This document shows, piece after piece, positions 10,756 to 22,575 of a stretch of 64,000 nt of DNA. The first letter of the stretch is position 1; each line of letters starts with the position of its first letter. A program made the translations under genes and the position numbers. Source of the DNA: Phymatolithon calcareum (taxonomy: Eukaryota > Rhodophyta > Florideophyceae > Hapalidiales); NCBI GenBank assembly GCA_977006965.1, contig OZ345358.1:620001-684000 (forward strand), given 5' to 3'. The notes under the pieces were generated by a model. That model was not told where the DNA came from. It ran no database searches and worked only from the letters and a program-made list of their open reading frames with translations.

Positions 10756-12169
10756 CGGTCGCAGATGCGGGGCGCGTCGAAATATGGGGGGTGCCGATAG
10801 CGCATGTCGCTCCAAAACCGAGGAAATCGCTCGCGGCGTGCATTGTGCATGCGAGCTCGGCGACAAGCATGGAAGTGAGCGAGCGCCCTAGGAAGTGCGT
10901 CACAGGATCCGTGCGGCGTCTGCGGGCGGGAGCGGTGTCACGCTTACATGTTCGCGGGTCCCGACGGTTGCACGTTTCAAGCCGCTTGTGAGCAATGGCC
11001 CCCTAGATGAGCGCATTGGGGCGTACGAAGTAGACATTTCCGTCGTGGGAGCGCGGAAGCGCGCCGGTGTAGTACGTCAGAGTCGTGGACAAGATCTACT
11101 CGATTGGTCTTGTCGCGCCCAATTGGATCGATACCGCCATGTGGGACATATAACAGTGATACTAGAGGAAAACACCGTTGACGACAACGGTTCGGTAATG
11201 GCCTCCGGTGTTGTCCATGCGTCCTCAAAGGATGGCATTGATGAATGGGAAAGATAGTTTGTCGTTCTTTGTGAACTTATAAGTATTCGGTATCAACTGT
11301 GCCGGCCAACTGTTTGAAACTACTGTCTCGTCGCCGTTCATACTCGGGCAAAGGCTTGCAAGATATCCGACTCCTCGAGGGACCAGCAAACGAGCTTGAG
11401 TGTGCACGATCCAAGCAATAGAACAGAAATCCGAGGATACTCCACCTTCCTTTACACAGAAGAACAAACTATGTTATATATACTATAGTTAGGAAATACT
11501 AGGAGTGTATAGACGCCTAGTGTCTAGTTTACTGCAATTTTCCCTCAATTAAGGGGCACTCTTCCCTCAATTGAGAGTATGAGATTCAAAGAATTGTTAA
11601 TAAACCAAAGCTCTCCAATATCAGGCTCTTCGAAAGCGTTAAGCTTAGGGATAGCAACAACGCGCTTCGTGAAACAGACTCAAGGAAATGAATGCGACAG
11701 ATGCATATTTCGCCACCATAAAGCTTGCTACGTGATGAACATGTTCATACGGCCGTTGTTTTCGTCGCTTTGCAAACTTTGCGGTTGATTTGCACGGCAA
11801 AAGTAGTTCGAACTCTTCCTTTTCTTCTCGGTGGGGATGAAGTGGATTCGAACACCGCTCTCTAACGTAAATGTACGATCCGAATTGACTGAATGTTGAC
11901 GAGTAAAACTGGACTTCAATGAGTTATCGATGAATTGTATGATCAGTCCTTCATGTTATTTTTGCTGCATCACGTGATGCTGACACTTTGGATGAGCTTC
12001 AGTGATTAGAAACGAAGTATCAACCAAGAAAGGTGCCAAAGCGGACGACCGTGCTCGAAAAGGCAGTACGGAGTCAAGTCTGGTTTCGAATCAAAATATA
12101 ACCTCAACCATAGAATCTGCGCGGTCGATTGTCAATCGGTACCAGTCGACAAAAGCCTAGGAGTATACA
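10756..12169. other. GC-rich then AT-rich DNA without a recognised gene
   Basis: 10756-11250 is GC-rich and has an open frame of 120 codons (10895-11257) that I do not recognise. 11260-12169 has no coding homology. Confidence 0.4.
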
Positions 12170-12485
12170 ATTTTTATCCACAGAGCGCAACATAAGCCAC
12201 AGGCGCGCTGAAAATACTCTCAATCTACTTGCCGCACGATGTTGCTCTCTGGCAACAGTTTTTCAAGATGGCCCGGTTGAATACGACCCTATGTGCAAGA
12301 CCTTCTCTGTGGGAACCAAAAAGACCGTGGAGAATCTATTCCTATGCTTTAGTGGACGGAAAATATCAAGACGACAGATTATTGTAGAGTTAGCACCAAA
12401 ACGATGGAGGAAATATGCAATGAGAAACCGGTCGAAGTACGCAAGTTCGAGAACAATGAGGGGCTGTTTGAAAACATCCCAAAAA
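12170..12485 (+). pseudogene. LINE RNase H-type C-terminus, fragment
   Basis: The plus strand encodes 'ISHRRAENTL', 'VEYDPMCKTFSVGTKKTVEN' and, in a shifted frame, 'MEEICNEKPVEVRKFENNEG'. These align with the zinc-binding tail of the intact RNase H retroelement at 55.4 kb ('LPISHRRAEVML', 'YDPVCKACNSGSKETTEHL', 'KTVEEVCRERPLAVLKF'). The Cys-x2-Cys pair is degraded and at least one frameshift is present. Homology stops near 12485. Confidence 0.7.
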
Positions 12486-13270
12486 TCTTAGAGGGCGCAG
12501 CGAAGAGAGCCCCCAAAAGGGGACCCAGTGCTTCTGAGGACTGCATTGATGCTTGGTTGGTCTACTGGTTAGCTTTTGGTTGCGAATGGAGCTGGAAAAT
12601 TGCGTTTTCTGATGAAGGTTGGCAAATACGAGTACTGTAAGCAGCACTTGGCAATGCTTCGCTTTTCCAGTACGGGCTCGGCCCAAGGTGCCGAGCGGGC
12701 TGAAGCACCATCAGCAGGCTTTTATGAATTGAGGCTAACAATCTTGAGGGTCGAAATGTTAGTCTTCTGCACTGGGTGCTGAACTAGGACCCATTTTACG
12801 CGCAGTTACGTGCTTGCGAGACCAACGATTTTCTTGTCAATTACATCCTGAGCAGTACCAATCACATTTATTGACTTGGAAATGGCTGCTTATAGTCTAC
12901 AACATTCTTCTCGAAGTACGGAGAAAAAGGAAAAAATTAGTCCTAGAAGTTCTTACAATCGAGTGGTACGACATAGAGTCAGCGGATGTCTCACTCGTTG
13001 CTTTGTCGCTGGCTGCATGCGGAAAACATATGCTCCTTTCAAATAGCTTTGTCGTCGTTTCGTCACTTCACTAGGAGTATGTATACAGCACAGTTAGGGA
13101 ATAATAGTTTCTAGTTTTCTAACCGCCTCAATTGAGGCGCGATCTAAAGGTCGAAAAAAATCTATAAAACGTAGGCGAAATAGCTCACTCACACCACAGT
13201 CATAAGACGGACCTGTCTTCTGTGCGAGGAGTAGCGCAACTACTACCTGCTAACCAGAGCGTTCTCCTTT
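12486..13270. other. Unassigned DNA with repeat shared at 26.45 kb
   Basis: No gene seen. The part from about 13080 to 13260 ('gtctagttt', 'tctataaaacg.aggcg', 'cttgtcttctgt') resembles 26450-26640 and in part 11510-11580, so it is a dispersed repeat of unknown type, possibly a 5' leader of a retroelement. Confidence 0.4.
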
Positions 13271-13279
13271 TCTCCGTAC

Positions 13280-13664
13280 TTTGCAGGGATAGGAGGCAGA
13301 AAACTACCCGGACCGCAGCAGCATTGGAGAAATACCATCGGAAATCGTTCGCAGTCTTCAGCACGGCGAACGAGTCTGGATTAAATGGGATTAAGGCTAG
13401 TACAATTTGACGCTTAAGATTTTCCGAGAACTGCACCAGGTGCTCAATGCAGCGGGGTCGAAATTTAGGACTCAGTACCGCAACCCACCTGATTTTTTTC
13501 TTTCATATGACGACACTAACGATCATGCGTACGCCTCAAGCCAGATAGTTTCGAAGCAACTTGTGATTCCTTTCGATGAGGATGGATATATTCTCGAAGT
13601 GTACAGGACTCCCTCTGATGGGGCTCGCAAGGCAGTGCTTATTGCTGAATTATCGTCTTCTTAG
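13280..13664 (+). pseudogene. Fragment of the RNase H/Tudor-like retroelement
   Basis: Translation gives 'SSIGEIPSEIVRSLQHGERV', 'WIKWD*' and then, in a shifted frame, 'PPDFFLSYDDTNDHAYASSQ' and 'DEDGYILEVYRTP'. This matches the intact element at 55.4-56.8 kb ('SVGEIPTEFIREF', 'VSVNWDEGWY', 'PPDILLFYDDGDKHAYAS', 'DEDGDMLDMYRT'). The copy is diverged, frameshifted and truncated before the RNase H GGAG strand. It shows that the Tudor-like segment is an old, shared part of this family. Confidence 0.75.
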
Positions 13665-13909
13665 GTTACAACAGGGCGATATTTCTGCTAGGTAACTAGC
13701 TAGTTAAAACACTCATTTTCTTTCTGCCGCTCGATATTCGATTCGATTCCACCCGGAGCAAACTCGGAAGTTCCACGATCCGCGAGTCCACTTGGACGGC
13801 CAGAACATTTGGACTCTTTCCTTCACCACTCGCTTGTCTTCTTTTCAAGTATGATGCACTCGGCCTTGTCACGAACAGCTGGGATTCGAACCAAGGACCT
13901 TCCCTTAAC

Positions 13910-14200
13910 CAAATATTTCTTTCTTTCTTTTATTGCAGGTTTTTGAAGTTCCCTAGAACAACTCTACATCCTTACGGCTAAAATAGACTTTAACAGATAT
14001 GTGTGATACTTAACGTCACAACAGCTCGAAAGCTGCACAAAGTGCAGACTTTCGGGTAGCTTAACATCAATATCCCTACGGAGCCAATCTTCAGCCGACG
14101 TCCTTCAAATGGATGATCCGGGTTGGAAACCTCTTAGGATGCTGTAAACGCACACTGCAGTATCGCTTCGCAGTGCATCAAGATAACACTGCACAGCATC
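13910..14200 (-). mobile_element. LINE 3' end with (TTTC)n tail
   Basis: The plus strand reads 'tttctttctttcttttattgc' followed by about 270 bp matching 37880-38110. The tail puts the 3' end on the left, so the element is on the minus strand. No open frame remains. Confidence 0.6.
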
Positions 14201-14640
14201 ACGTACCCAGAGCGCCAAGCTCACAGTCATCCATATCATCATCTACCACGTAAGCAATTAATCCAATCGTGGGATGTCCGAGATGTTACGGGAGGAGCAC
14301 AATTATGGGCTCTCGTTGAATCATTCCTCGTTCATTTCCGTCACCCACGAAATAAGTTTTCTTCGAATCAAGCTGTTACTTGTGCATATCAAAGGCTCAC
14401 AAGTATTCGGGCTATATTCACAGTTGTTTAGTTTGATCCCATAATGGGTAACACCTTTCTACCATATGTGGACTTGAAATCACCGTTAGTCATTTTGTCT
14501 CAATACTTTGTTCATGGGGCAGTTGGCAAGAATCCACCTTGCACAGCTGAGACCCTACTTAAGCGGAAAGCTTCCGCCAACCTTACAATAAACTCAGATT
14601 TCCACAAGAGATCAAGGTCCGCGCCTGAAAGGTACGCTCA
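14201..14640. other. No recognisable gene
   Basis: About 440 bp between LINE fragments. A 124-codon plus frame starting at 14444 runs into the antisense of the neighbouring LINE and is not supported. Confidence 0.35.
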
Positions 14641-15180
14641 AGTCTATAATGCTCATGGTAGCTGGTCATCTTTTACCTTCTTTCATCTCCTTCTAGTCTC
14701 TCCCAGCTTCCTTGAGCATCTACTTGGTGTCTTCTCCTCATGGTTGGTGGTTCTAGTCGGCACAGAACTCGCATTCTACCATAGCGGTGCTGGGCATATG
14801 TCCCGAAAACATTCTTGAAGAATAAACCTTCTGCAGATTCGATTGCTGATTGTAATCGCTTTGTCAGTGGCGTCACGTGAAGTGCATGCTCCCACTTTGG
14901 CAAAATAAGCGACTTGAAGATTCTAATGCATGTCACAGGCTTAACGCCGCGAACAGTGACTCCAATATCCCGCAGTTTGTGTAGGCACCCCACTGCATTT
15001 CGTAAGCTTGATAACGCCATGCCATCTGTTACACCTTTGTGTTTCATGCTTATCCCTATATACGAGAGCTTCCATGCTTGATGAAGAACTCGACCCGCAA
15101 TGTGGAAGGTGTGTTTCGGAAGTCCCTTGTATTTAAGGATCTCGCATTGCGACACACCACGCAGGTCGGAATCCATGCAC
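14640..15180 (-). pseudogene. LINE reverse-transcriptase thumb region, fragment
   Basis: The 167-aa frame 14673-15176 contains 'ILKYKGLPKHTFHIAGRVLH', 'LSYIGISMKHKGVTD', 'RNAVGCLHKLRDIGV', 'CIRIFKSLILPKWEHALHVT' and 'RMRVLCRLEPPTMRRRHQ'. The same blocks occur in order after the FADD motif in the copy at 19.5-21.3 kb. This is the thumb and connector of a LINE-type reverse transcriptase, truncated at both ends. Confidence 0.82.
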
Positions 15181-15654
15181 TACCAAACTACCAGAAGGTG
15201 ATAGTCTTCTCCCATGGGGAGGCCGGAGTACAGCTCTTTCCATTTTAAAAAACCCTGCAATGGAGCGTGGAAAAATTCCTGACTTTGTTCTTGTCTCCTT
15301 CCTGAGATGCACATGTGCACGAGTGGTCAGACCGGTTATGATAGCCCGCCTGTATCAAATCCGCTTAAATTCGCAAAATTTCTTCGAAATCTAACGACGG
15401 TGGGGTTGGGTGCCTCTCATTTCGAGCGTGGCGAGTTCTCGATTCGCCGAGTCCCAGGCGAGCACTTTTTTGATCGCGCGAGTCATTTCCGACGGGATTA
15501 CCGCCTGAGAAACGCTTTGTGCAGCCTGATCGCTGCGGCCACTTGCGCCGGCGCGGGCATGGGCACGCGCGCCAGTAACTTGTCTTGTGTCGATTGTGGT
15601 CCGTTCAGTCCGGTCCGGTCAGCCTGATCGTCTATTCATCTCCAAGCCAACTCC
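15181..15654. other. GC-rich stretch without a gene
   Basis: 15380-15640 is markedly GC-rich. A 106-codon plus frame (15307-15627) has no recognisable domain. Confidence 0.35.
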
Positions 15655-15990
15655 GACCAATACTGTTCGCAAAAGAAGGCACAAGGCTCGAAGCAAGAAG
15701 TAAGAGGAAAATACCGTACGACAAACCGGATGATATCCCGGCCATCCTCAGGTTTGCCCAAGTGAGACCTCGACAGCTGGCCATAAAATACGCAAGCGGT
15801 AGGTTCCCTCAAGTGATCACGACGCTAATATCGAATTAATTCGGAACGGCAGCAGAGAGCCACCTGGAGATCATACGCATGAACCTAAGAAAGTATGAAC
15901 TGGACTCCGGAGAAATGTTAAGAACGGAAAAGGGATTAAACGCCATACAATATGGAGAACGACGAGTCCCTGTATTAGGGACCCGGCGAT
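15655..15990 (+). pseudogene. LINE C-terminal domain ('GRFP' type), fragment
   Basis: Encodes 'KIPYDKPDDIPAILRFAQVR', 'RQLAIKYASGRFPQV' and, after a stop, 'FGTAAESHLEIIRMNLRKYE'. It aligns with 'AILKFPKVKHRQLALQYACG' and 'RFPKVSTTS' of the copy near 24.1 kb. It is a broken tail of a LINE whose protein ends in this domain rather than RNase H. Confidence 0.7.
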
Positions 15991-16199
15991 TGTAGCGCCC
16001 GCTGTTATGTCGCTGTCCCAAGGCGGTCTCTTTTTCCTGTACGCCGCACAACTTGGATCGCGATAGTCATGCTGCTCGTGGTAGGTGATCTGTTGGGCCA
16101 TACTTGCACGTGTCTCTCATGTCTATGCGCTGCATCGCTGTCTTTTGCGTAGGTTGTAGTATATAAGCTAGTTTTTTCCTTCCTCTGAGTAAAGGAAGG

Positions 16200-16690
16200 T
16201 GGGAGAGTTCTGGATTTCGGCTCGATTGCTTGGATCAAGCACGCGCAATGTTCTCCTGACAGTCCCTTCGACCACGCGGAGTCGAAGCTCTTCCCAACCT
16301 TCTTGGACGCAACCGTCGTCATGCAAGCCAGCACGGAGACAACTGCGCTCAAGTTCCCTTTTCCGTTTTTCGTGCGTTCGTTCGAAGGTCGACGGCCAAG
16401 CCAAGGTCGCCGTCTGAGGATGACGTCGTCCCTGTCCCGGAGGTTTCTGGACTTCGGCTCGAGTGCTTGGATCCCACACGCGTCACCCCTGTGAATTCCT
16501 TCGACCACGCGGAGTCGGTGACTTCCCAACCCTTCTTGACCGCAACCGTTTCGCCGCACAAGTCAGTTCGGTGACATTTGCGCTCAAGGCCCCTGTCCAC
16601 TTTTCGCGCGCCTGTCTCAAGGTCGACGACCAAGCCAAGGTCGCCGCCGGAGGTCGACGCCGACGTCTACACGCTTAATCTGTCTGTTTG
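16200..16690. repeat. Tandem repeat, period about 235 bp, two copies
   Basis: Matching landmarks recur about 235 bp apart: 'tctggatttcggctcga' near 16209 and 'tctggacttcggctcga' near 16446; 'ttcgaccacgcggagtcg' near 16267 and 16500; 'ccaagccaaggtcgccg' near 16395 and 16630. GC-rich; open frames across it are by-products of the repeat. Confidence 0.8.
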
Positions 16691-17883
16691 TCCTGGAGGT
16701 TTTGTTTGCTTGTCTTTCTTTCCTCCTCTTTTGTCTTGTCTCTCCAGCTCTTTTCTTCTCTCTCCTCTCTTGGGCTTTTCTCTCCCTTGTGGCGTCGGGT
16801 TCTTTGGAGCCTGGCGCTACAGCGATGTCCCAGAATGAACAAGTCACGAAAAGCTGCTCCCGTACAGTCTTAGGAGTGTTATTGAGAGCTTTCAAATAAA
16901 CAACTAAACAGTTGCAAAAAAATCTTTGATGCGAATCCCCCGGATCAGTTTTACTACTTGACCAGGTGTATCGTGCCATTATTGTTATGGTGTTTCAAAA
17001 TTCCGTAAGGAGCACTACTTGACTTGATCCGCGATTGAGAGTCGTCCTGAGCCCTGCGTCGCCGCGCCCACATCGCCCGTCTGCCAGTTGTAATCTGGGA
17101 GCGAAAAGAAAAGGTTGTGTTTATCTTGAAAAGGGGTGATCTCTCTCCGATGAGATGATGAGATAATCTCTACTAAAGCTACGAAGGGGGCCTTACTTAA
17201 GTAGTCTTCCGATTGCCTTCCAGCCATGGGGTTTTCTGGAAGCATATTGCGCGCTTCCTGCTCGCAGAACCTATGCCGGAATTTAGGTCGCCTATTCCTG
17301 CAGCTTCTGGCGCCACTGCATCATTGCGTATCTACACAGTGAATCAATATGTCACCCCCGTCGATCATCAAGGCTCCTCTACACCTCTTGAATCTACTTA
17401 GGCACTCTCCTAGGTACTTTCGACGTCTTTCGTTCCCAATCTAGGGTCTGCTCTGAGGAGAAAACAGGAACAAGTACACAAAGCATTCCTTCAGCGCCGA
17501 CCATCCCCTGGTTTAGTGGCGGTTGGTCTTATTGTTTCAATTACATCACCGCCATGCAGCAGTTGCCCCGTTGTGCAATCTACGGTTTTTGTAATGTGTA
17601 TTTGCAATGCTGATCCGAAGCGATCATACATTCCGCTGTTTGGTTTTCCGGCAGCTGGATCTCACGTGCAGAAAATAGAAAGTTGGAACCCGAGAGAAAA
17701 ATACAGTCCATTATTCTTAACTTTGCAAAAGTAGAATCGATTCTATTGACATTTTGCGAAGACATGCGCGCAAGGGAGAATAGGTGCACACGCTTAAAGA
17801 CACCTATGAAGCAAGTGGGAAAGTGGCGCGCTGCGCAAGCACAGACTGCAGATGATGAATAATATTCACGTTGATCAGGCCAA
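16691..17883. other. Pyrimidine-rich tract then unassigned DNA
   Basis: 16680-16800 is strongly pyrimidine-rich on the plus strand. The rest, to 17883, has no coding or RNA homology that I can name. Confidence 0.35.
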
Positions 17884-17901
17884 AGTGCGGGTAGTAATGG
17901 T

Positions 17902-18098
17902 GGGGATATTTGATGATTTTATTTTTGAGAGCTCCCAAAGCCTCACCTTGGAGTAACGGGGCAGCTCTTGCATAATCTCTACGCTATAGTCATCTGGCTG
18001 CTCAAAACGTTCTTGATTCGTAATTCTCTCCCAACAAGAGCTCCTGTGAGTCTCTTGCACTCAAACTCAATTTCTGTACTCATCTTCGATGACGCTAG
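17902..18098 (-). mobile_element. 5'-truncated LINE 3' end with 18-bp target duplication
   Basis: A 197-bp LINE 3' end (plus strand starts 'ggggatatttgatgatttta') is flanked by AGTGCGGGTAGTAATGGT at 17884-17901 and AGTACGGGTAGTAATGGT at 18099-18116, which differ at one base. This is the hallmark of target-primed reverse transcription. The same 3' end occurs at 18510, 27895 and 43876. Confidence 0.85.
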
Positions 18099-18116
18099 AG
18101 TACGGGTAGTAATGGT

Positions 18117-18509
18117 ATTCAAACCTGGGAGCGGTGCAGACTAAGGACAATTTTCCTTCTAGGGTCACACGCAAATTCGTGCGAATTGGTCGGGCAAAGT
18201 TGTCACGGTTTGTTCTGCTAAGATGCTCGAGGGATCCTTAGCATCAAAATAATTGTGTATCAGAAGTAGGGCACATTAATAAGTCGCTTATTTCCAATTA
18301 CGTGAAGTATACTGCGGTCATTATCAGGCTAGAATGAGTGGGAAATGATGGAATCGAAGGGCAAACAATTATAGTTCAATTTTACTCTAAAAAATTGGAT
18401 AATAACGTACTATATTGGAACAATCCGACTCACAAGGCCATCAAGGCCACATCTGCGAGAAAATCTAATTGCCTGCGTAAAAGCTAAACTATGATTGCAA
18501 CTTGCGCTA
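18117..18509. other. No recognisable gene
   Basis: About 390 bp of AT-rich DNA between two LINE copies; nothing identified. Confidence 0.35.
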
Positions 18510-19410
18510 TGATATGGATATTTGATGATTTTTTGAGAGCTCCCAAAGCCTCACCTTGGAGTAACGGGGCAGCTCTTGTGATAATCTCTAAGCTAAAGTC
18601 CTCTGGCTACTCAAAACGTTCTTGATTCGTAATTCTCTCCCAGCAAGAGCTCCTGTGAGTCTCTTGCACTGAAACTCTATTTCTGTACTGATCTTAGACG
18701 ACGCTGAGTATATGGTAAGGCGACTAGTTCGATCACCGCGGTAATCCCACAGTAGGCACCCAAAACTGATTTTCTCCAAAGGTGTGCTCGGCTGAATGTC
18801 AACCGTAGGCACCTTAAACGTGCTGTTCTTTCTTCTATGTAAAGGATCCCTGGTAGCTTGCCTTCAATAGGAATCTTCATTGATCTGCCTTCTTCTTCAT
18901 TTTCCGATACCTTAATTGTTTCTTCTCTACTCCTCTTCTTCGTGACAGATCCTTCCTGGGCTTTCTGAAGGGCTTGTCGCAAGTCTTCATAAATCTTGAG
19001 ATATGCAATATCCTTCATTGCTTCTTTTTCGTCCTCATCTCTTCCAAAGTACTCTTCTGTTTCTTCAGGGCGCTTTTTGTGTCTTAACAGGCGTAATGCA
19101 AACCTCTCTGCTTGATGACGTCTCCTCATCTTTGGCGGTCCCAGTCCGCACAGAACTCGCATTCGGTTCCGGCGGTGTTCGGCATACTTTCCGAAAACAT
19201 TCTTGTAGAACAAGCCCTCTGTCGACTCGATTGCCGAGAGCAATCGATTTGTCATTGGAGTCACGTGTAGCGCATACTTCCATTTCGGGATATTTAGCTA
19301 CTTAAAGATCCTGATGCATGTCACCGGTTTGAATCCTCGAACATTCACTCCAAGCTCCCGAAGCTTATGTATGCATCCTGCAGCATTTCGAACTCTTGCC
19401 ATGGCCTTGT
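18510..19410 (-). pseudogene. LINE C-terminal half ('APLWRKS' family)
   Basis: The 195-aa frame 18677-19264 covers the connector and C-terminal domain: 'RMRVLCGLGPPKMRRRHQ', 'EEYFGRDEDEKEAMKDIAYL', 'EEEGRSMKIPIEGKLP', 'ERTARLRCLRLTFSRA' and 'WRKSVLGAYCGITAVIELVA'. Upstream to about 19410 lies 'GVNVRGFKPVTCIRIF' in pieces. The 3' end at 18510-18700 is the repeat described at 17902. The C-terminal frame breaks after 'QRRLRSVQK'. Confidence 0.82.
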
Positions 19411-19489
19411 CATGCGCTATGATAGCATCATGCGCCGTGTTGAATCATCTTGCTATTCATTCATTCATTTTGCCTTTTCCCCTAATGGG

Positions 19490-21290
19490 GGTTATATGTT
19501 GATTTATTTTAGAAGCTCCCAAAACCTCAATTTGATTAACAGGGCAGCTTCTCGCTATCTTCCACATTCATCTCTCTACTAGCCTCCTAATATCTCCTTA
19601 ATCCGAGTTTCTCTCCCTGTGAGGGCTCGAGTGAGTCGTTCGCATTCGTATTCTGTTTCTTGGTCCATCTTCATGCACCGTTGTGTGCGTTGGAGCACAA
19701 CGAGCTCAACCACAGCTCCGTGTCCAAAGTACTTCGCTAAAACTGATTTTCTCCACAAAGGAGCTCTGTTGAAAAGAAAACTCAGGCATCTCAACCGCGC
19801 CGTTCTGTCCCTTATACGTAACACTCCTGGTAGTTCATTCGGCTTGTCGACCGGGATTTTAACTGTCCGTCCCTCTTCTTCCAACGTCCATATTTTTGCT
19901 GCTTCCCGTATGCGTCCTCTTTTTGATACCTTACCTTCTTCTACTTGTTTTAGAGCTTCTTTGAGGTGCTTCTCTTCTCTAAGATGTCCAATATCATTTG
20001 ACACATCTTCCAGGTCTTCTTCTCTTCCTTGGTATTCTTCTGCGAGCTCAAGGTACTTCTTCCGTCTTACCAGGTTTCAGGCGAACCTTTCAGCCTGGTG
20101 CGTTCTCCTCATCTGTGGGCTGGCGAGTCGGCAGAGCACTCGCATCCGCTCCCTTCGATGTTCGGCATATTTTCCGAAAACATACCTGAAGAAAAGACCT
20201 TCTGCTGCTTCGATTGCCGATAACAGACGTTTGGTGATCGGGGTCAGATGAATGGCATACTCCCATTTGGGGAGAATCAATGATTTAAAAATCCTGATAC
20301 AAGTGGCTGGCTGGAATCCTCTGACGTTCACGCCTATTTGGCGGAGTTTGCGTATACATCCCACCGCATTTCGAACTCTTGCAATTGCTGTATCGTCTGT
20401 GACTCCGCTGTTGTTCATACTGATCCCCAGGTATGACAGTCTCCAGGCCTGGTGCAGCTCTTTTCCTGCAAGGAAAAATTTCTTCTTTGGGAGGCCTTTG
20501 TACTTAAGGACCTCACTCTTTCCTGGCTTTGTGTTCCATTTCATGGAGTTCTCGCTTGCCCACTTCGTGGCTATGTCCAATAGTTTTTGCAACCCTTTGG
20601 CATTTTTAGCCTGAAGAAGAACATCATCCGCAAATAATTGCGCTGGATGTTCAGACACGGTTCTTGGTACTTGGGCGGCGGCTTCGGCGAACGTATCCAT
20701 GAATATATTGTATAGGCATGGACTGAGGGGGGACCCTTAGGGAACACCTCGGTCGATAATGTACCACGTTTTTGTTTCGTCTCCTGCCGCCGTGATCCAC
20801 GACGGTTTCAACAGGTAAGATACCATCCTTGTGATGTATGCCGGTAGCTTGCTCTTCAGTCGTTCAAGGAGGATATCCCTGGGGACGCTGTCATAAGCTG
20901 CAGATAAGTCGAGTACAGCAACGTACGGGTGGCCATTTTGTATAGTACTTTTTGCGCGAAGTATCGCCAGATACGTGCTCTTGTCCCTACGAAAACCGAG
21001 TTGTGCCCTATTGAAGCGGTAGTGAACCCTTATGTATGAGTCCAGGGCAGAGTCGATAATCTTCCTGACCTGACTCAGGAGAGATATTGGCCTATAGTTT
21101 GCCGCAATGTGCGCTGGACCTTTCTTGTAGAGGGGAATAAGTGTTGCTTGTCGCCATTGTTTTGGAAGGCACATCAGTCGCCCACATGCCTCCCACAAAG
21201 CCAGTATAATGCTGAAAGAGACCTCCTTGTTTGCGTGCAGCATCTTCCCCTAATGGGTCTAGCAGCGATTCGAGGGTCTGAGTTTTTTCC
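19490..21290 (-). pseudogene. Most complete LINE reverse transcriptase in the window, two nonsense codons
   Basis: One minus phase stays open from 21243 to 19579 except for two stops. It encodes the RT fingers ('LIPLYKKGPAHIAANYRPIS'), motif A ('VAVLDLSAAYDSVPRD', near 20890-20925), motif B ('RGVP*GSPLSPCLYNIFMD'), motif C ('LFADDVLLQAKNAKG', FADD near 20620-20634), the thumb and a charged C-terminal domain ('RAPLWRKSVLAKYFGHGAVV'). The stop TAA at 20737-20739 replaces the invariant Gln of QGSP, most simply CAA to TAA. A TGA at 20077-20079 follows 'QAERFA'. No endonuclease is seen: homology ends near 21290, so the copy is 5'-truncated. The enzyme would copy its own RNA at a nick. The 3' end lies near 19490, with 'gggagcttct' and AT-rich DNA after it. 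Confidence 0.9.
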
Positions 21291-21744
21291 ACTCTATTCT
21301 TTCAGAGTAGATAGCGCAAGGGTCGGAATTCCACCCGTGGGTCTCCGTGAGCCCCAGAATGTCGTATTAATCTTGCTATATATAGACGTTTTCAGTTAAT
21401 TTTTGCTAAAAATTGATGTTTACGGGCTCAATAAGCTTTAACCCCCGCAAAGTAAGGGTTAAAGTTAAACTATGGTTGGGACTTACGCTATGAAAATATT
21501 GTCTCTCACAAAGAATCAAGCCAAATTTTCTTGGCATTCGAGAAGTTGCCTCAAGCGTTTGCAGATGCGATGGTAACTGCAGATTAAAAAACTACTTTTT
21601 CTTCTTCCTCTTTAACTCTCTCAATTGTAGAGTAGCTCGAAGCAGTGTCTAAAGTATGGATGAAATCTTGGTATCATATAATTGTTAATGTTGAGGTGCC
21701 CTCATCGACTCCATCATTTCACGCTAATATTGGCCAAGGCTTGG
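21291..21744. other. No recognisable gene
   Basis: About 450 bp between two oppositely oriented LINE copies; no homology seen. Confidence 0.35.
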
Positions 21745-22575
21745 AGGTAGCTCGAGGCTTTCAGCCTGTGACATGCATTAGAATCTTCAAGTCGCTTATT
21801 TTGCCAAAGTGGGAGTATGCACTCCACGTCACGCCTCTGACAAAGCGATTACAATCAGCAATCGAATCAGCAGAAGGTTCATTCTTCAAGTATGTTTTTG
21901 GGACATATGCCCAGCACCGCCATGGAAGAATGCGAGTTCTGCGTCGACTAGAACCACCTGCCATGAGGAGAAGACACCAAGCAGAAAGGTTCTCTGCGAG
22001 CCTAGTGAGACAGAAGAAGCGCCTCGACGAAGCAGATGAGTATTCTGGGAGAGATGAAGACATTAAGGAGGCAACCAAGGACATAGAGTGCCTCAAGAAA
22101 TATGAAGATCTGCAGCAAGCTCTCGATAAAGCCAAGGAGGGCTCAGTCTCAAAGAAAGGGCGACGAAAAGAAATAATTGAGTTATGGGCAGAGGAAGAAG
22201 AAGGAAGATCGCTCGAGATACCAACTGATTCGAACAATGTACCGATGGTTCTCCGCGTAAGAGAAAGGTCTACACGGTTGTGATGCCTACGGTTGATATT
22301 CAATAGAGCACCTCTTTGGAGAAAATCAGTACTTGGTGCATACTTTGGTGTCACAGCCGTGATTGAGCTGGTCGCGCTCCAACGCATTCTATCTTCATCC
22401 AAGATTAGTCCTGAAATTGAATATGAATGTAAGCGACTCACTGGAGCACTTGTTGGGAGAGAAATACGAATCAACGATATACTGAATAGTCAAACTACGT
22501 GAGCTTAGAAAATCGTGCGAAAGCGGCCCTGTTACTCTTGAAGAGAGGCCTTGGGAGCTTTTAAAATAAATCAAC
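21745..22575 (+). pseudogene. LINE C-terminal half, plus-strand copy
   Basis: From 'ARGFQPVTCIRIFKSLILPK' the plus frame 21645-22283 runs through the thumb and connector, stops at TGA after 'RVRERSTRL', and continues in another phase (22293-22502) with 'FNRAPLWRKSVLGAYFGVTA' and 'IEYECKRLTGALVGREIRIN'. The 3' end 'gggagcttttaaaataaatc' lies at about 22555-22575. It is 5'-truncated at about 21745; codons before that are flanking DNA. Confidence 0.85.

Noticed and set aside
13855-13925. tRNA-like T-arm on the minus strand ('ggttcgaatccc')
   Set aside because: The T-stem has a mismatch, no D-arm, anticodon arm or matching acceptor strand is present, and a LINE tail lies where the 5' half should be.
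16005-16559. 184-codon minus ORF
   Set aside because: It is the translation of a 235-bp tandem repeat with no family resemblance.
20077-20739. Variant genetic code explaining TAA and TGA inside the LINE
   Set aside because: TAA, TAG and TGA all occur inside different dead copies, along with frameshifts; ordinary decay explains them.
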